Shown here: positions 1-7,835 of the stretch, in pieces
Layout of the letters: each line of letters starts with the position of its first letter
Numbering within the stretch: the stretch's first letter is position 1
Assembly (NCBI GenBank): GCA_910584965.1
Contig: CAJUDZ010000024.1
Span: 1-50,810 of the forward strand
Reading direction: 5' to 3'
DNA from: an uncultured Lachnospiraceae bacterium
Lineage (GTDB): Bacteria; Bacillota; Clostridia; Lachnospirales; Lachnospiraceae
DNA: 50,810 nucleotides
Program-made: the position numbers and the translations under genes
Notes under the pieces: generated by a model
What the model was told of the DNA's origin: nothing
The model's input: the letters and a program-made list of their open reading frames with translations, nothing else
The model's database searches: none

Positions 1-72
1 AAAAGATACTGATTGTTCTGCAAAAGGGATGAGCGCCTTCATGCGTTTGTCGTGCATTCCCCGGCCCTTCGC

Positions 73-101
73 TTGCCATTTTATGCAAAATGATCTACAC
101 T
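73..101 (+). promoter_or_regulatory. Sigma-A-type promoter for the PHP phosphatase gene
   Basis: TTGCCA (73-78, 5/6 to the -35 consensus) is followed after exactly 17 bp by TACACT (96-101, 4/6 to the -10 consensus). This leaves a leader of about 35 nt before the ATG at 144. The call rests on hexamers and spacing only. Confidence 0.5.
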
Positions 102-143
102 GAGAAAGTACCAGTTTCAGTATATCTCACAGGGAGGAAAACT

Positions 144-962
144 ATGCCCATTACAGCAGATTATCATTTACATTCTTCTTTTTCGGGAGATTCCGACACG
201 CCGATGGAAGAAATGGCCCTTGCCGGAATCCGGAAAGGACTGACACAGATGTGTTTTACGGAACATCAGGATTTCGATTATCCGGTTTCCGGTGAAACGC
301 CGGAAGGGCTCTTTGACTTAAATCCCGATTCTTATCTTTATGCGTTTTTAGAATGCCGGGAAAAATACGCGGACAGAATCGCGCTCCGTTTTGGCGCGGA
401 ACTCGGTTTACAGCCCCATCTTTCCGCAAAAAACGACGCCTTTGTCAGAGCCCACGAATATGACTTTATCATCGCTTCTTCCCATCTGTGCAACGGAAAA
501 GATCCCTATTATCCGGCTTTTTATGAGGGCCGGCCGCAGGAAGAAGCCTACCGCGAGTATTTCGAATCCATTCTGGAAAACCTGAAATCCTTCGAAAATT
601 TCGACGTTTACGGCCATCTGGATTATGTCGTGCGTTACGGTCCGCAGAAAGACCACGGGTATGCCTATGAACAATATCAGGATATATTCGACCAAATCCT
701 GACCGAACTGCTTCAGAACGGCAAAGGAATCGAGCTCAACACCGGCGGACTCCTTAACGGCCTGCGGGAAGCCAATCCCTGCACCGCCATCCTGCGACGC
801 TACAAAGAACTGGGCGGCGAAATCATTACGATCGGCTCCGACGCCCATGTGCCCGGAAACATCGCGGCATCCTTCGACCGGGCAGCCGAAATGCTAACTG
901 ACTGTGGTTTTCGCTACTACTGCACGTTTGAAAGACGAAGCGTTTCCTTTCACAAATTTTAA
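144..962 (+). CDS. PHP-domain histidinol-phosphatase family protein (HisJ type)
   Basis: A 272-residue metal-dependent phosphoesterase of the PHP superfamily. The metal-binding motifs appear in order: HLHSSFSGDS near the N-terminus, TEHQDFDY, GAELG, SSHLCNGKD, GHLDYV and a C-terminal GSDAH. Spacing and length fit HisJ-type histidinol-phosphatases, which remove phosphate from L-histidinol phosphate in histidine synthesis. No other his gene is nearby, so the substrate is inferred from family only. I chose the ATG at 144 because AGGGAGG lies at 131-137; an in-frame ATG at 90 has no ribosome site and would add 18 unrelated residues. The 3' end overlaps the convergent minus-strand gene ending at 894 by 69 bp. 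Confidence 0.85.
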   Translation: MPITADYHLHSSFSGDSDTPMEEMALAGIRKGLTQMCFTEHQDFDYPVSGETPEGLFDLNPDSYLYAFLECREKYADRIALRFGAELGLQPHLSAKNDAFVRAHEYDFIIASSHLCNGKDPYYPAFYEGRPQEEAYREYFESILENLKSFENFDVYGHLDYVVRYGPQKDHGYAYEQYQDIFDQILTELLQNGKGIELNTGGLLNGLREANPCTAILRRYKELGGEIITIGSDAHVPGNIAASFDRAAEMLTDCGFRYYCTFERRSVSFHKF

Positions 963-1223
963 GTCGTCAAAAAAACGGACAATCTCCCCGGCTCCGGGCA
1001 CTTTTCTGAGTATTGCCGTTTTCGCGGCTCCCCGCTGACTGCTGTTGACACAGATAACGAATCTGCATTCTCTGCCCGGAGCCGCTTTTTTGAATTTAAT
1101 AAAAAAAGAGATTCCCGCACCGAAAAAGGCTTTTTTCACCTTTTCTTTCGTTTCCTTATCATAGACCTCGCATAACTCTATTTCATTGTTGACTTTTACA
1201 TGCGTATATTTTGATTCTACCAT
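894..1223 (-). CDS. Small hypothetical protein
   Basis: A 109-residue protein I do not recognise. The N-terminal half reads like a folded domain: an ESKYTHVKV strand, an EIELCEVYDKETKEKVKKAF helix-like stretch, then AGISFFIKFKK. The pattern loosely recalls small Clostridial alpha/beta domains of the DUF2007 kind, but this is only an impression. The C-terminal third is encoded opposite the end of the PHP gene and its possible terminator, so the natural end may be shorter. AAGGAG lies only 2 nt from the ATG at 1223; an in-frame ATG at 1244 has GAGGA directly abutting it. Neither spacing is ideal. It lies downstream of mnmA on the same strand. Confidence 0.5.
   Translation of the reverse strand: MVESKYTHVKVNNEIELCEVYDKETKEKVKKAFFGAGISFFIKFKKAAPGRECRFVICVNSSQRGAAKTAILRKVPGAGEIVRFFDDLKFVKGNASSFKRAVVAKTTVS
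990..1091 (+). terminator. Long-loop inverted repeat with T-run, possible terminator
   Basis: GGCTCCGGGCA (990-1000) and TGCCCGGAGCC (1073-1083) form a perfect 11-bp inverted repeat with a 72-nt loop, followed on the plus strand by six T residues (1086-1091). It is placed to end transcription from the PHP gene, but the loop is unusually long and both arms lie inside the opposing small reading frame at 894-1223. Confidence 0.35.
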
Positions 1224-1436
1224 TTCTCCTTCATCCCTTCCCATTCCTCAAATCATTCATGCTGTCTGTCCGGCCTTTGAAAACACAAAAACGCAGGCCG
1301 CTGCGATTACAGCAATTTCCTGCAGAACAAAAAAGATCTGCTCCCAAAATCTTTCTTATTACTTTATCACAAAAAATGTGAAAATATCGTGAAGGAAAAC
1401 AATAGATTTTCTTAAAATTTTCTTATTTTATCCGTT

Positions 1437-2516
1437 TTATCCGCAAATAGTGCCGCCCCCCAGCACATAACCGTCTTCATAAAATACGACCGCCTGCCCC
1501 GGCGTAATCGCTCTGACCGGCTTATGGAAACGGCATACGATCCTGTCCGGCCCCGTCCTTTCTATCAGGCACCGCTCCCCGGAATGGGCGTATCTGATCT
1601 TGGCAAGCACTTCTCTCGGCTCCTTCAGATCTTCCATCCCCATGAAATTCAGTTCCCCGCACAAAAGCGTCTGTCCAAAAACGTCTTCCGCTTCCCCGAT
1701 CACGACTTCATCGCTTTCCGGCCGGATTTCCGTTACGAACACGGGATGTCCCATAGCCAGGTTTAGACCTTTGCGCTGCCCGATCGTATAATGGGTAATG
1801 CCCAGATGTTCCCCGAGAACAACGCCTTCTTTTGTCACATAATTTCCTTTTCCCGGCACTCTGCCCGCTGCGGCCCGGTCGATAAAAGCCGCGTAATCGT
1901 GATCCGGAATAAAACAGATTTCCTGGCTGTCCGGTTTATTTGCAACGGGAATCCCTTCCCGTTCCGCAATCCGGCGGATTTCCTCTTTCGTGTAGTCCCC
2001 AACCGGCATGAGCGTATGCGCGAGCTGGTACTGAGTCAGTCCATAGAGCGCATAAGTCTGGTCTTTGGCGGCCGACGCGGCGTTCCCTATGGCATACCTT
2101 CCGCCCGGCAGTTTCAGGATACGGGCATAATGTCCGGTGGCAATATAGTCCGCTCCGATCTCCATGCTTCTTTTCAAAAGGGATTCCCATTTCACATAGC
2201 GGTTGCAGGCAATGCAGGGATTTGGCGTGCGTCCCTGCAGATACGCTTCCGTAAAGTAATCCACGACTTTCTCCTGAAATTCCTTTTTAAAATTCATCAC
2301 GTAATGGGGGATGCCGAGAACCTGTGCCACCCGTCCCGCATCTTCCGCCGCGGACAGGCCGCAGCAGCCCCCGTTCTCCTCCTGTGCCGCAATATCCTCT
2401 TCCTGCCAGATCTGCATGGTAACGCCGATCACTTCATATCCCTGTTCCTTCAACAGATACGCCGCTACGGAAGAATCCACTCCGCCCGACATGCCTACAA
2501 CTACTTTTTCTTTCAT
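1437..2516 (-). CDS. mnmA: tRNA-specific 2-thiouridylase MnmA
   Basis: A full-length 359-residue MnmA. This cytoplasmic enzyme activates U34 of tRNA-Lys/Glu/Gln with ATP and inserts sulfur at C2. The PP-loop SGGVDSS is at residues 10-16. The two catalytic cysteines are present, in NPC (C101) and in SQEIC (C201), so the persulfide relay should be intact. The C-terminal beta-barrel with the conserved GQAVVFY segment is complete. AGAAAGG lies 7 nt before the ATG at 2516. The gene is divergent from the SpoVB-type flippase and has no cysteine desulfurase beside it. Confidence 0.95.
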   Translation of the reverse strand: MKEKVVVGMSGGVDSSVAAYLLKEQGYEVIGVTMQIWQEEDIAAQEENGGCCGLSAAEDAGRVAQVLGIPHYVMNFKKEFQEKVVDYFTEAYLQGRTPNPCIACNRYVKWESLLKRSMEIGADYIATGHYARILKLPGGRYAIGNAASAAKDQTYALYGLTQYQLAHTLMPVGDYTKEEIRRIAEREGIPVANKPDSQEICFIPDHDYAAFIDRAAAGRVPGKGNYVTKEGVVLGEHLGITHYTIGQRKGLNLAMGHPVFVTEIRPESDEVVIGEAEDVFGQTLLCGELNFMGMEDLKEPREVLAKIRYAHSGERCLIERTGPDRIVCRFHKPVRAITPGQAVVFYEDGYVLGGGTICG

Positions 2517-2619
2517 ATCCTGTCCTTTCTGTCAATAACGATACCGCTTTTACCGCGTCCCGGTTCCTTCTCTCCTGCCGCCCTGCTCTTCGCGCCGGTT
2601 CTGTCCTCTCCTTTTTCCG

Positions 2620-2628
2620 CATACTATA
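2620..2628 (+). promoter_or_regulatory. Possible mother-cell (sigma-E/K-like) -10 element before spoVB
   Basis: CATACTATA lies 28 bp before the flippase start and matches the -10 form shared by mother-cell sporulation sigma factors (CATA followed by TA three bases later). I could not find a convincing -35 at the expected distance, so this is weak. Confidence 0.25.
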
Positions 2629-2655
2629 AAATAATGAATTTTTCACGGGTGTTAT

Positions 2656-4029
2656 ATGCGGCACAAAAATCCTCTGCTGATCGGAACTTTTATTTTAACC
2701 GTCACCGGACTGCTCAGTCGTTTTATCGGCTTTTTCTATCGAATTTTTCTCTCAAAAGTATTTGGTGCGGAGGGCATGGGCATCTATCAGCTCATCTCTC
2801 CGGTGCTGGCTCTTTCCTTTTCCCTGACCGTATCGGGCATGCAGACTGCCATTTCCAAATATGTGGCAAGTGAAACATCTACCAACGATTACAAAACTTC
2901 TTTCCGCACACTTTGGACCGGCTTTCTGCTCTCCATGGCGCTGTCTTTCGGCTGTATGGCCTATATATACCGGTATTCCGACTGGATAGCCGCCGTCTTT
3001 CTTCTGGAAAAGCGGACTGCTCCGCTGCTGCGCATTATCTCTCTTTCCATTCCGATGGCAACGGTACATTCCTGTATCAACGGATATTTTTACGGTATCA
3101 AAAAGACGGCCGTTCCGGCCCTGACCCAGTTATCGGAACAGATCGTGCGGGTCGGCTCCGTCTATCTGATCTATGATATCTGCGCGAGGAAAAATATGAC
3201 GCCTACCATCAGCTTTGCGGTCGTCGGCCTTGTCATCGGGGAAGGAGCCTCCATGATCGTTTCCGTTATCGCGATTCTGGGACGTTCTTTTCAGGTATTT
3301 GAAACGCCTTCCCGCCTTCTGACTGCAAAGCCCTGTATCCGCCTTCACCCATCCTATGGGCAGATTACGGAAAATCTGCTGCGTCTTGCCGTTCCATTAT
3401 CGGCAAACCGCATCATAATCAACATTCTGCAAAGTATTGAAGCGATTTACATACCGAACAGACTGATGGCATACGGACTCAGCAATGCGGACGCTCTGGG
3501 CGTCTACGGCGTTCTGACCGGCATGAGCCTGCCGCTTATCCTGTTTCCGTCCGCGATTACCAATTCGATCTCCGTTCTGCTTCTGCCGATCGTCTCAGAA
3601 GCGGATGCCAACGGCAACCATCATGCCGTTACGAAAGCGATCTGGAAATCCATCAAATACTGTCTGCTGCTTGGATTCCTCTGCACCGCCCTGTTTCTTC
3701 TGTCCGGCCGCTTCGCCGGCAGGCTGCTTTTTAACAGCGAACTGGCCGGGAGTTTTATCCTGACGCTCAGCTTCATCTGCCCGTTTCTGTATATCGCAAG
3801 CACCTTAAACAGCATTCTGAACGGCCTCGGCAAAACGGCGCTCACTTTCTTTTACAGTATTCTGAGCCTGCTCGTCCGCCTGCTGTTCGTCTTTTACGCA
3901 ATTCCTCTATACGGAATCAAAGGATATTTATGGGGCATGCTGGCAAGCCAGATGGTTCAGACCTTTCTCTGCACCTTCTCCGCGCTGCGCATCTGCCGGA
4001 AAACGGGCAGCCGCTTTTTTGCCGCATAA
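2656..4029 (+). CDS. spoVB: SpoVB-type polysaccharide/lipid flippase (MOP superfamily)
   Basis: A 457-residue polytopic membrane protein of the MOP exporter superfamily, made almost entirely of hydrophobic helices. It opens with the family signature GTFILTVTGLLSRFIGFFYR and carries the internal region GAEGMGIYQLISPV typical of SpoVB and its relatives. In Bacillus subtilis SpoVB is needed for spore cortex synthesis. That role is inferred here from family and from the many sporulation genes in the window. The length is close to that of B. subtilis SpoVB. A second flippase of the same superfamily lies at 23061-24698 and is longer, as in MurJ (YtgP). The start used is the ATG at 2656; no strong ribosome site is visible before it. 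Confidence 0.8.
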   Translation: MRHKNPLLIGTFILTVTGLLSRFIGFFYRIFLSKVFGAEGMGIYQLISPVLALSFSLTVSGMQTAISKYVASETSTNDYKTSFRTLWTGFLLSMALSFGCMAYIYRYSDWIAAVFLLEKRTAPLLRIISLSIPMATVHSCINGYFYGIKKTAVPALTQLSEQIVRVGSVYLIYDICARKNMTPTISFAVVGLVIGEGASMIVSVIAILGRSFQVFETPSRLLTAKPCIRLHPSYGQITENLLRLAVPLSANRIIINILQSIEAIYIPNRLMAYGLSNADALGVYGVLTGMSLPLILFPSAITNSISVLLLPIVSEADANGNHHAVTKAIWKSIKYCLLLGFLCTALFLLSGRFAGRLLFNSELAGSFILTLSFICPFLYIASTLNSILNGLGKTALTFFYSILSLLVRLLFVFYAIPLYGIKGYLWGMLASQMVQTFLCTFSALRICRKTGSRFFAA

Positions 4030-4074
4030 TTTCCCGTTACAAAACGCCCGGAACCGGCAGCCCTTTTTTCGCGC

Positions 4075-4103
4075 TTGCGGTTCTTTCTCTAATATACTAT
4101 AAT
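4075..4103 (+). promoter_or_regulatory. Sigma-A-type promoter for the DAHP synthase gene
   Basis: A consensus -10 TATAAT (4098-4103) stands 17 bp after TTGCGG (4075-4080, 3/6 to the -35). The position, 45 nt before the ATG at 4148, fits the DAHP synthase gene. The -35 is poor, so another factor may help. Confidence 0.5.
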
Positions 4104-4147
4104 AAATGTGTTTTAGCCAGAAAAACCAAAGAAAGGGGCATAAACAA

Positions 4148-5176
4148 ATGTCTTTTCAATTTATCAGCAAACTTCCGACGCCGGAAGAAATCAGAGAACA
4201 GTTTCCGGTCCCGGAACATCTCGCCAGCCTGAAAAAGCGGCGGGATCAGGAAATCAGCGATGTAATCACCGGCAAAAGCGATAAATTTCTCGTCATCATC
4301 GGTCCCTGTTCCGCCGACAACGAAGACGCGGTCTGCGATTATGTCGGCCGCCTCGGCAGACTGAACGATAGGGTAAAGGACCGGCTGATCCTGATACCGA
4401 GAATCTATACGAACAAACCCAGAACGACCGGAGAAGGCTACAAAGGTATCGTCAGCCAGCCGGACCCGGAGAAAAAACCCGATTTCACGGCCGGACTGAT
4501 CGCCATGCGGAAAATGCACATACATGCCATGTCGGAATCCGGACTGACGGCCGCCGATGAAATGCTCTATCCCGACAACTGGGGCTATGTGGAAGATATT
4601 CTTTCCTATGTGGCGATCGGCGCGCGTTCCGTGGAAGACCAGCAGCACCGCATGACCGTAAGCGGGTTCGATGTCGCAAGCGGCATGAAAAATCCGACCA
4701 GCGGCACGCTTTCCGTCATGTTAAATTCCGTTTATGCGGCGCAGCATCCTCATTCTTTTATCTACCGCGGATCCGAAGTGCTGACAAGCGGCAATCCTCT
4801 GGCACATACGGTACTGCGCGGCGCCGTTAATAAGCACGGACAGAGCCTTCCCAACTATCATTATGAAGATCTGGTCAGACTGCTTGCCCTGTATCAGGAG
4901 CAGGATCTGATGAATCCGGCCTGCGTTATCGACGCCAACCACAATAATTCCAATAAAGAATACGCACAGCAGATTCGTATTGTCAAAGAAGTTCTGCACA
5001 GCAGAAAGTTAAGTCCCGATATCCATTATCTCGTCAAAGGCGTGATGATCGAAAGCTATCTGGCAGAAGGCTGTCAGAAAATAGGCGGCGGCGTTTACGG
5101 AAAGTCAATCACCGACCCCTGTCTTGGCTGGGAAGCCTCCGAAAAGCTGATCTATGATATCGCGGAACTTTGTTAA
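4148..5176 (+). CDS. 3-deoxy-7-phosphoheptulonate (DAHP) synthase, class I
   Basis: A 342-residue class I (AroG/F/H type) DAHP synthase. It condenses phosphoenolpyruvate and erythrose 4-phosphate in the first step of the shikimate pathway. Visible active-site segments are IGPCSADN (PEP/metal site), RIYTNKPRTTGEGYKG (phosphate-binding loop), DANHNNSNK and IESYLAEG. The feedback specificity (Phe, Tyr or Trp) cannot be read from the sequence. The ATG at 4148 is preferred over 4106 because AAAGGGG lies 9 nt before it and the family N-terminus starts there. The gene stands alone and converges with xerD; the space between holds tandem hairpin repeats. Confidence 0.93.
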   Translation: MSFQFISKLPTPEEIREQFPVPEHLASLKKRRDQEISDVITGKSDKFLVIIGPCSADNEDAVCDYVGRLGRLNDRVKDRLILIPRIYTNKPRTTGEGYKGIVSQPDPEKKPDFTAGLIAMRKMHIHAMSESGLTAADEMLYPDNWGYVEDILSYVAIGARSVEDQQHRMTVSGFDVASGMKNPTSGTLSVMLNSVYAAQHPHSFIYRGSEVLTSGNPLAHTVLRGAVNKHGQSLPNYHYEDLVRLLALYQEQDLMNPACVIDANHNNSNKEYAQQIRIVKEVLHSRKLSPDIHYLVKGVMIESYLAEGCQKIGGGVYGKSITDPCLGWEASEKLIYDIAELC

Positions 5177-5185
5177 AAGGCGGCG

Positions 5186-5424
5186 GCAATTTCCTAATAG
5201 AATAAAAAATCGTCGCCCGGCGGCGACGATTCTGAGAATGCTTCGCATTCTCCCCTGAATTGGTTTTTGCTGTGGCATTTTGGTCCATAAATACGCTGGA
5301 CTCCACGGTTACAGCAATTTCCTATAAAATAAAAAATCGCCGCTCGGCAGCGGCGATTACAAGAATGCTTCGCATTCTCCCCTGAAATAGTTTCTGCTGC
5401 GGCAATTTCCTAATAGAATAAAAA
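5186..5424. repeat. Tandem double-hairpin repeats between aroF-type gene and xerD
   Basis: Two full units and one truncated unit. Each opens with GCAATTTCCT plus an A/T-rich stretch (5186, 5313, 5402); the 23-nt opening of units 1 and 3 is identical. In units 1 and 2 this is followed by a perfect 10-bp stem with loop CGGC (5208-5231; 5335-5358), then a second hairpin around GAATGC-TTC-GCATTC (5234-5252; 5362-5378), then CCCCTGAA. Unit 1 carries about 40 extra nt at its end. In unit 3 the hairpin body is replaced by the xerD terminator. On the minus strand each first hairpin is followed by a T-rich run, so they can act as terminators in that direction. Confidence 0.8.
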
Positions 5425-5447
5425 GGCTCATCCTCTCGGATGGGCCT
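5417..5447 (-). terminator. Rho-independent terminator of xerD
   Basis: On the minus strand a 10-bp stem with one C-A mismatch (arms 5438-5447 and 5424-5433, loop GAGA) is followed by a T-run. The stem overlaps the last codons and the TGA stop of xerD. Confidence 0.8.
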
Positions 5448-6309
5448 TTGCATATACTTCCCTGATTCGGTTATGATTCAAATGGGCGTAAATCTGCGTC
5501 GTAGAGATATCGGAGTGGCCGAGCATTTCCTGAACGCTCCGCAGATCGGCCCCGTTTTCCACAAGATGGGCCGCAAAAGAGTGGCGCAGGGTGTGAGGCG
5601 TTATATCCGCCTTAATGTCCGCTTTCTGGGCATAATGTTTAATCAGTTTCCAGAAACCCTGTCTGCTCATCGGAAGCCCGGAACAGTTGGCGAACAGAAT
5701 GTCCGACTTTTTATCCTCCAGCATGGCCTCCCTGACGCCGTCGAGGTACCGCTCCAACGCATTCTTCGCCGCGCCCCCAAACGGGATAATCCGCTCTTTT
5801 CCGGCATGACAGATCAGATAATTCATCTGCATATTCACATCCGAAATTTTTAAGGCAATCAGCTCCGATACGCGGATACCCGTCGCATACAGGAGCTCCA
5901 GCATCGCCTTATCCCGTATCTCTTTCGGAGAATTTCCGTTTGGCTGTTCCAAAAGCCGCACCACTTCTTCCGGAGACATGACCTCCGGAATTTTCTTCTC
6001 GATTTTGGGAGCTTTCAGATTGCCGGCCACATTCTCCTTCAAAATCCCCTCCTGCTGCATAAAATGGAAAAATGCCTTGATAGATGCCACATTCCTGGAT
6101 ACCGTAGCCGTCGCAAAATGATTGTCCTCCAAATATTTAACATACTCGCCAAGCGCCTCTTCCGTCACATCTTCGACATTCTGAATCCCATTCCGCACCA
6201 AAAAATGCTCCATCTTCTCCAAATCCCGTTTATATGACATCTCTGTATTATTTGAAGTTTTCTTTATGTTATGTAAATAAGATATAAATGTCGTAATTTC
6301 TTTTTCCAT
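5428..6309 (-). CDS. xerD: Site-specific tyrosine recombinase XerD
   Basis: A 293-residue tyrosine recombinase. The N-terminal SAM-like core-binding domain spans about residues 1-90. The catalytic domain shows the first Arg in ATGIRVSEL, the HTLRHSFA box (His and Arg) and the tyrosine nucleophile in TTQIYAHL. Length and motif set fit XerD/XerC, which resolve chromosome dimers at dif with FtsK. XerD is preferred because the gene follows nudF and spoIIM, as ripX/xerD does in Bacillus. The ATG at 6309 follows AGAGGGGAAAGG; the longer frame back to 6465 adds residues unlike the family and runs through the promoter. Confidence 0.88.
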   Translation of the reverse strand: MEKEITTFISYLHNIKKTSNNTEMSYKRDLEKMEHFLVRNGIQNVEDVTEEALGEYVKYLEDNHFATATVSRNVASIKAFFHFMQQEGILKENVAGNLKAPKIEKKIPEVMSPEEVVRLLEQPNGNSPKEIRDKAMLELLYATGIRVSELIALKISDVNMQMNYLICHAGKERIIPFGGAAKNALERYLDGVREAMLEDKKSDILFANCSGLPMSRQGFWKLIKHYAQKADIKADITPHTLRHSFAAHLVENGADLRSVQEMLGHSDISTTQIYAHLNHNRIREVYAKAHPRG

Positions 6310-6366
6310 CAATACGGAAGCCTTTCCCCTCTGGTTTTGTATAAAACAAACCAATATCCTTTTAAC

Positions 6367-6395
6367 ATTATAAGCAGATTTTTTCAGAAAAGCAA
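6367..6395 (-). promoter_or_regulatory. Sigma-A promoter of xerD
   Basis: On the minus strand TTGCTT (6395-6390) is followed after 17 bp by a perfect TATAAT (6372-6367), about 57 nt before the xerD ATG. xerD can therefore be transcribed independently of the sporulation gene spoIIM upstream. Confidence 0.7.
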
Positions 6396-6506
6396 ATGGA
6401 TTTTCCTTGATTTTTCGGGCATTTCCGTTATATTTTCGGGGAAGTACAACATATCGGCCGAACACATTTTATGTCTACTATATGTTGAAAAAGTGTTAAA
6501 AAAATA

Positions 6507-7112
6507 TTAAAAAATTTTTAAGACATATTGCAGCACTTCTGGGTTGACATAACTTTCCAAGACACAGCCGAAAAGAATGATAAACAGAATCCCCAGAAGT
6601 TTTACTCCTTTTGCCATAAGGAACTGTCTGCCGACAAGATACCGTCCTTCCAGGCCGTCAATTCTCCCATAAAGACTTCTGTTACAGTCAATCCCCCACT
6701 GAAACAGCAGAAAATAGCCCGGTATCAGCAAAAGTCCCTGCGGGAAGATACCCGCCGCCATGAAAAAAAGACCTCTGACGCCATAGCGGATAACCGCTAT
6801 CGAGAGAATACAGCCTGCGCTTGCTCCCAGATAGCAGACATATCCGCATACAATCGGAAGTCCTATCATTGTAGATGCCAGCATACCGATCACCAGTATG
6901 GTGGAAATTCTGCTTCTGACAATACAGCCGAACAGATAATTGCCGTCAAACTCACTGTTTCGCAGCTGTCTGATCATGGCGGCGTTTAAGAGTCCGTCTT
7001 CTTTCATCCAGACATCGTGTCTGATATTTACCAGTAAAATACCGAGAAACAAACCTGTCATAAACAGGTACAGCAAATAATAACCATTTCTGTTTCCTTG
7101 TCTTGTCATCAT
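6507..7112 (-). CDS. spoIIM: Stage II sporulation protein M
   Basis: A 201-residue membrane protein of the SpoIIM family, with about five hydrophobic segments. The DxMP engulfment complex (SpoIID, SpoIIM, SpoIIP) thins septal peptidoglycan and drives engulfment of the forespore; SpoIIM is its membrane anchor in the mother cell. Family features are the early SGLFLGIL-like helix, a long extracytoplasmic loop, and the GIFPQGLLLIPGYF segment. The ATG at 7112 has AGAGGG about 9 nt upstream and is preferred over 7133. A mother-cell-type promoter lies at 7142-7170, matching the sigma-E control known for spoIIM. Confidence 0.88.
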   Translation of the reverse strand: MMTRQGNRNGYYLLYLFMTGLFLGILLVNIRHDVWMKEDGLLNAAMIRQLRNSEFDGNYLFGCIVRSRISTILVIGMLASTMIGLPIVCGYVCYLGASAGCILSIAVIRYGVRGLFFMAAGIFPQGLLLIPGYFLLFQWGIDCNRSLYGRIDGLEGRYLVGRQFLMAKGVKLLGILFIILFGCVLESYVNPEVLQYVLKIF

Positions 7113-7141
7113 AAATACATGCCCTCTTTCCAACTACCTAA

Positions 7142-7170
7142 AATATATGTTGGCAGGAGCGCATGTATAC
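7142..7170 (-). promoter_or_regulatory. Sigma-E-like promoter of spoIIM
   Basis: On the minus strand GTATACA (7170-7164), a 14-bp spacer and CATATATT (7149-7142) match the sigma-E pattern. The same -10 octamer and the same 14-bp spacing occur before spoIIIAA in this window. Confidence 0.55.
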
Positions 7171-7204
7171 ATGACAATTCAGTCAGAAAAACGGTTTGGC
7201 AGAA

Positions 7205-7744
7205 TCATCCCCGGCAATATTTATCTTTATACGCCATCAAAGCGGATATTGTCTTGCCGTCCTGGATTTTGCAGTCATAAATCATCTGTGCAAGCTCTTC
7301 AATATCATACGCTTCCACATTGATAAACTCGTCCTCGTCCAGGTGCTGTCTGCTGGGCTTCAGATCGGTCGCCACATAAATGTCTATTTTCTCATTGCAG
7401 AAAGCTACCGTTGTCCGCAGCGTTATCAACAGTTCCAGCTTACCCGCTTTATAACCGGTCTCCTCTTCCAGTTCCCTTGCCGCCGCCACATCCGTCGGCT
7501 CTTCCACGCTGTCCAGGCCGCCCGCCGGTATTTCCAGCGTCTCCCGGTCCAGCGCATTGCGGTACTGTCTGACCATCAGAAGCTTTCCTTCGTCATTAAC
7601 CGCCACTACCGCAGCCGCGCCCTTGTGGCAGATAAAGTCCCATTTTACGATATTACCGTTGGGAACCTTGATCGTATCCTGATAATAATCGATTATCGCG
7701 CCCTTATGAACCAATGTGCGTCCCAAACGCTCAAATTTTTCCAT
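7205..7744 (-). CDS. nudF: ADP-ribose pyrophosphatase (Nudix hydrolase)
   Basis: A 179-residue Nudix hydrolase. The Nudix box runs from AGGLDSVEEP through AARELEEETGY and keeps the G-x5-E-x7-REUxEExGU residues. The N-terminal part (IIDYYQDTIKVPNGNIVKWDF) is typical of ADP-ribose pyrophosphatases, which cleave ADP-ribose to AMP and ribose 5-phosphate. The order nudF-spoIIM-xerD resembles the nudF/spoIIM/ripX neighbourhood in Bacillus. The start is set at ATG 7744, 13 nt after AAAGG; an in-frame GTG sits 4 codons earlier, directly after the AAAGG. Confidence 0.87.
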   Translation of the reverse strand: MEKFERLGRTLVHKGAIIDYYQDTIKVPNGNIVKWDFICHKGAAAVVAVNDEGKLLMVRQYRNALDRETLEIPAGGLDSVEEPTDVAAARELEEETGYKAGKLELLITLRTTVAFCNEKIDIYVATDLKPSRQHLDEDEFINVEAYDIEELAQMIYDCKIQDGKTISALMAYKDKYCRG

Positions 7745-7800
7745 GTCAATAACCACGCCTTTCCGCAGCCTGCGAGTTTGAGCCGCAGGCACAATTATAT

Positions 7801-7824
7801 GCCTTCCGGAACACACCGGAAGGC
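7801..7824 (-). terminator. Hairpin after the aminotransferase gene
   Basis: GCCTTCCGG and CCGGAAGGC (7801-7809, 7816-7824) form a perfect 9-bp stem with loop AACACA, 11 bp past the aminotransferase stop. On the minus strand the following sequence is only A/T-rich rather than a clean T-run, so termination may be partial and allow read-through into nudF. Confidence 0.5.
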
Positions 7825-7835
7825 CCGTTTTATTT

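Noticed and set aside
1791..2873. 360-codon plus-strand frame
   Set aside because: It runs antisense to mnmA and out of frame into the SpoVB gene; no family resemblance and no ribosome site.
5109..5306. Small minus-strand frame through the hairpin repeats
   Set aside because: It reads through terminator-like hairpins and the end of the DAHP synthase gene, with no family resemblance.
5186..5424. CRISPR array
   Set aside because: Only two to three units, each itself a double hairpin, without spacers of regular length and with no cas genes.
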